A stretch of DNA of 14,570 nt, from positions 1 to 14,570 of the forward strand of contig JAFLJV010000140.1 of assembly GCA_022712845.1 (NCBI GenBank), in the 5' to 3' direction. This document shows positions 13,650 through 14,570 of this stretch, in pieces. Each line of letters starts with the position of its first letter. Positions within the stretch are counted from its first letter, which is position 1. Position numbers and translations under genes: made by a program. The DNA is from Sulfurimonas sp. (lineage in GTDB: Bacteria > Campylobacterota > Campylobacteria > Campylobacterales > Sulfurimonadaceae). The notes beneath the pieces were generated by a model, which made no database searches, had not been told where the DNA came from, and worked only from the letters and a program-made list of their open reading frames with translations.

Positions 13650-14570
13650 TTATATAAAATTAATATGTTCTATTGATGGTTTTTTTATTTCCCATAAATA
13701 GTTATTTATTTGATGATGCCTACAATTTGGTTGACAATTATTTTTTATAATACAATCATTTATATAATTGATACTCTCTTTTTTCTTAGCAGATTCCCAA
13801 ATATCTTTAAAACTATTATCAAAAATATTACCCATGATAGTTTTTTTATCATACTGATGTGAAAAACAGCTATATACATCCCCGTTTTCATCAATAAAGA
13901 CTATAAACTCTAAACCATAGCATTTTGTATATTCTCTTTGTAAAGATAAATTTTTAGTACTTCTTACTAAGAATGTAAACTTATCTGTTGTTAATTTTTT
14001 AGCTTCTATTGATAAAGATTCTATAAAATCATCTTCAATAAGTTCTTGTACTTCAAACTCATTGTGAGAGTGATCATAAAAGTGCTTTACACTAAAGTAA
14101 TCAACCCCAAGTTTCTTTAACCTTTTTCCCTGCTCTAATACAAAATCTTTATTTTGAGGAATTAAAACAAATTGAGAACCTATGGTGATTTCAGTATTTA
14201 ATCTAAGTTTTGCTTCTTTTAATTTTTTAATATTTGATATAACTTTATCCCAATCATCACTTTTTGTTTGATGAATATGAGCATAGTTCTCTTTACTGCC
14301 TGCATTAAAAGAAAATCTAATCCAAGTTAAACATTTGACTAAAATATCAAAATGTTCATCTTTTAATAAAGCTCCATTAGTACTTAGTGCTACATCTAAG
14401 CCTAACTCTTTTGCTAATTCTATAGCTTGCATAGTTTCTACATGTAATGTTGGCTCTCCATTACCAGCAAATACTAAAGATTTTACACCAAGTGATGCAA
14501 GCTCTTTAACAAGTTTTAATAATTTTCCTTGTTGAAACTTCCCCTCATGTCCTAAATAATTATAATGACA
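13650..14570 (-). CDS. radical SAM/SPASM enzyme 4, 5' end beyond the window
   Basis: The frame is open from the right edge, so the gene starts outside the window; an ATG at 14432 is internal. The visible part of about 306 residues begins CHYNYLGHEGKF, whose Cys is probably the third of the CxxxCxxC cluster motif. It continues with KSLVFAGNGEPTLHVETM, containing the GEP loop, and ALSTNGALL and RFSFNAGS barrel strands. The C-terminal region has KCYGLEF, VYSCFSHQYD, NDCIIKNNC and PNCRHHQIN, a SPASM-type cysteine set. If the ATG at 14432 were used the enzyme would lose its SAM cluster, so the upstream extension is clearly part of it. The stop is nine bases before the transketolase N-subunit. Like the other three it is of unknown substrate; its SPASM region is distinct, so it is not a simple copy of them. 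Confidence 0.9.
   Translation of the reverse strand, partial: CHYNYLGHEGKFQQGKLLKLVKELASLGVKSLVFAGNGEPTLHVETMQAIELAKELGLDVALSTNGALLKDEHFDILVKCLTWIRFSFNAGSKENYAHIHQTKSDDWDKVISNIKKLKEAKLRLNTEITIGSQFVLIPQNKDFVLEQGKRLKKLGVDYFSVKHFYDHSHNEFEVQELIEDDFIESLSIEAKKLTTDKFTFLVRSTKNLSLQREYTKCYGLEFIVFIDENGDVYSCFSHQYDKKTIMGNIFDNSFKDIWESAKKKESINYINDCIIKNNCQPNCRHHQINNYLWEIKKPSIEHINFI

Larger units (their letters stand above)
2301..14570 (-). other. twelve-gene co-directional biosynthetic operon (candidate glycan or surface-sugar pathway)
   Basis: All genes from the right edge to 2301 read leftward with gaps or overlaps between -14 and +35 bases. No convincing terminator or promoter was found inside, apart from the fliD promoter at the left end and the AT-only inverted repeat at 6555-6593. 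That suggests one transcript that begins beyond 14570. Products, in order of transcription: radical SAM, transketolase N and C subunits, methyltransferase, two radical SAM enzymes, SDR, C-methyltransferase, SDR, methyltransferase, radical SAM, HldE-like fusion and nucleotidyltransferase. The grouping is seen; the single-transcript claim and shared pathway are inferred. Confidence 0.7.

Noticed and set aside
14335..14535. Plus-strand open frame of 66 codons at the right end
   Set aside because: It is antisense to the partial radical SAM gene, which is continuously open and contains the GEP loop.
1..14570. CRISPR array, insertion sequence, tRNA or rRNA genes, tandem repeats
   Set aside because: I looked along the window and saw no regularly spaced repeats, no transposase, no terminal inverted repeats with target duplication, and no tRNA- or rRNA-like stretch.
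2301..14570. Pseudaminic/legionaminic acid or peptide-natural-product (RiPP) cluster
   Set aside because: There is no PseB/PseC/NeuB-like synthase or aminotransferase, and no precursor peptide near the radical SAM genes. The methyltransferases, SDRs and sugar kinase/nucleotidyltransferase set fits a sugar pathway better.

Overview
The window looks like Campylobacterota (epsilonproteobacterial) chromosome, of the Sulfurimonas/Arcobacter kind. The DNA is very AT-rich, and the FliD-FliS pair is recognisable. Two promoters fit the flagellar sigma-28 (FliA) pattern exactly in spacing, and all the genes are tightly packed. The genus is an inference from style, not from a marker gene. No gene-free stretch exceeds about 100 bases, and I see no rRNA, tRNA, CRISPR array, transposase or integrase.

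Layout, left to right. (1) Bases 1-186 carry the 3' end of an unrecognised plus-strand gene. Its stop overlaps the stop of the first minus-strand gene. (2) Everything else is on the minus strand, so transcription runs from 14570 down to 181. Bases 181-2261 are a late flagellar block: fliD (filament cap), fliS (flagellin chaperone) and a small helical protein in the usual fliT position. fliD and fliS each have their own sigma-28 promoter, TAAA-N15-G(C/T)CGATAT. (3) Bases 2301-14570 are one co-directional run of twelve genes with overlaps or gaps of 0-35 bases. It consists of biosynthetic enzymes: a sugar-1-phosphate nucleotidyltransferase, an HldE-like kinase/nucleotidyltransferase fusion with its two domains in reversed order, and four radical SAM enzymes with C-terminal SPASM-type cysteines. 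It also has three SAM-dependent methyltransferases (one a sugar C-methyltransferase), two short-chain dehydrogenases and a transketolase split into two subunits.

How the genes may work together (inference): the split transketolase could make or remodel a sugar phosphate by two-carbon transfer. The kinase/nucleotidyltransferase proteins could activate it as a nucleotide sugar. The dehydrogenases, C-methyltransferase and radical SAM enzymes could then tailor it. The position directly upstream of fliD suggests a flagellin glycan or another surface glycan. No glycosyltransferase, Maf protein or pseudaminic/legionaminic acid synthase is visible, so if this is a glycan pathway the transfer steps are encoded elsewhere or beyond the right edge. 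The combination does not match any pathway I can name and is the most promising candidate here for an undescribed system.

The stretch from about 5370 to 9305 (methyltransferase, SDR, C-methyltransferase, SDR) encodes proteins noticeably richer in Lys, Asn and Ile than those on either side. It may be a separately acquired module within the operon.
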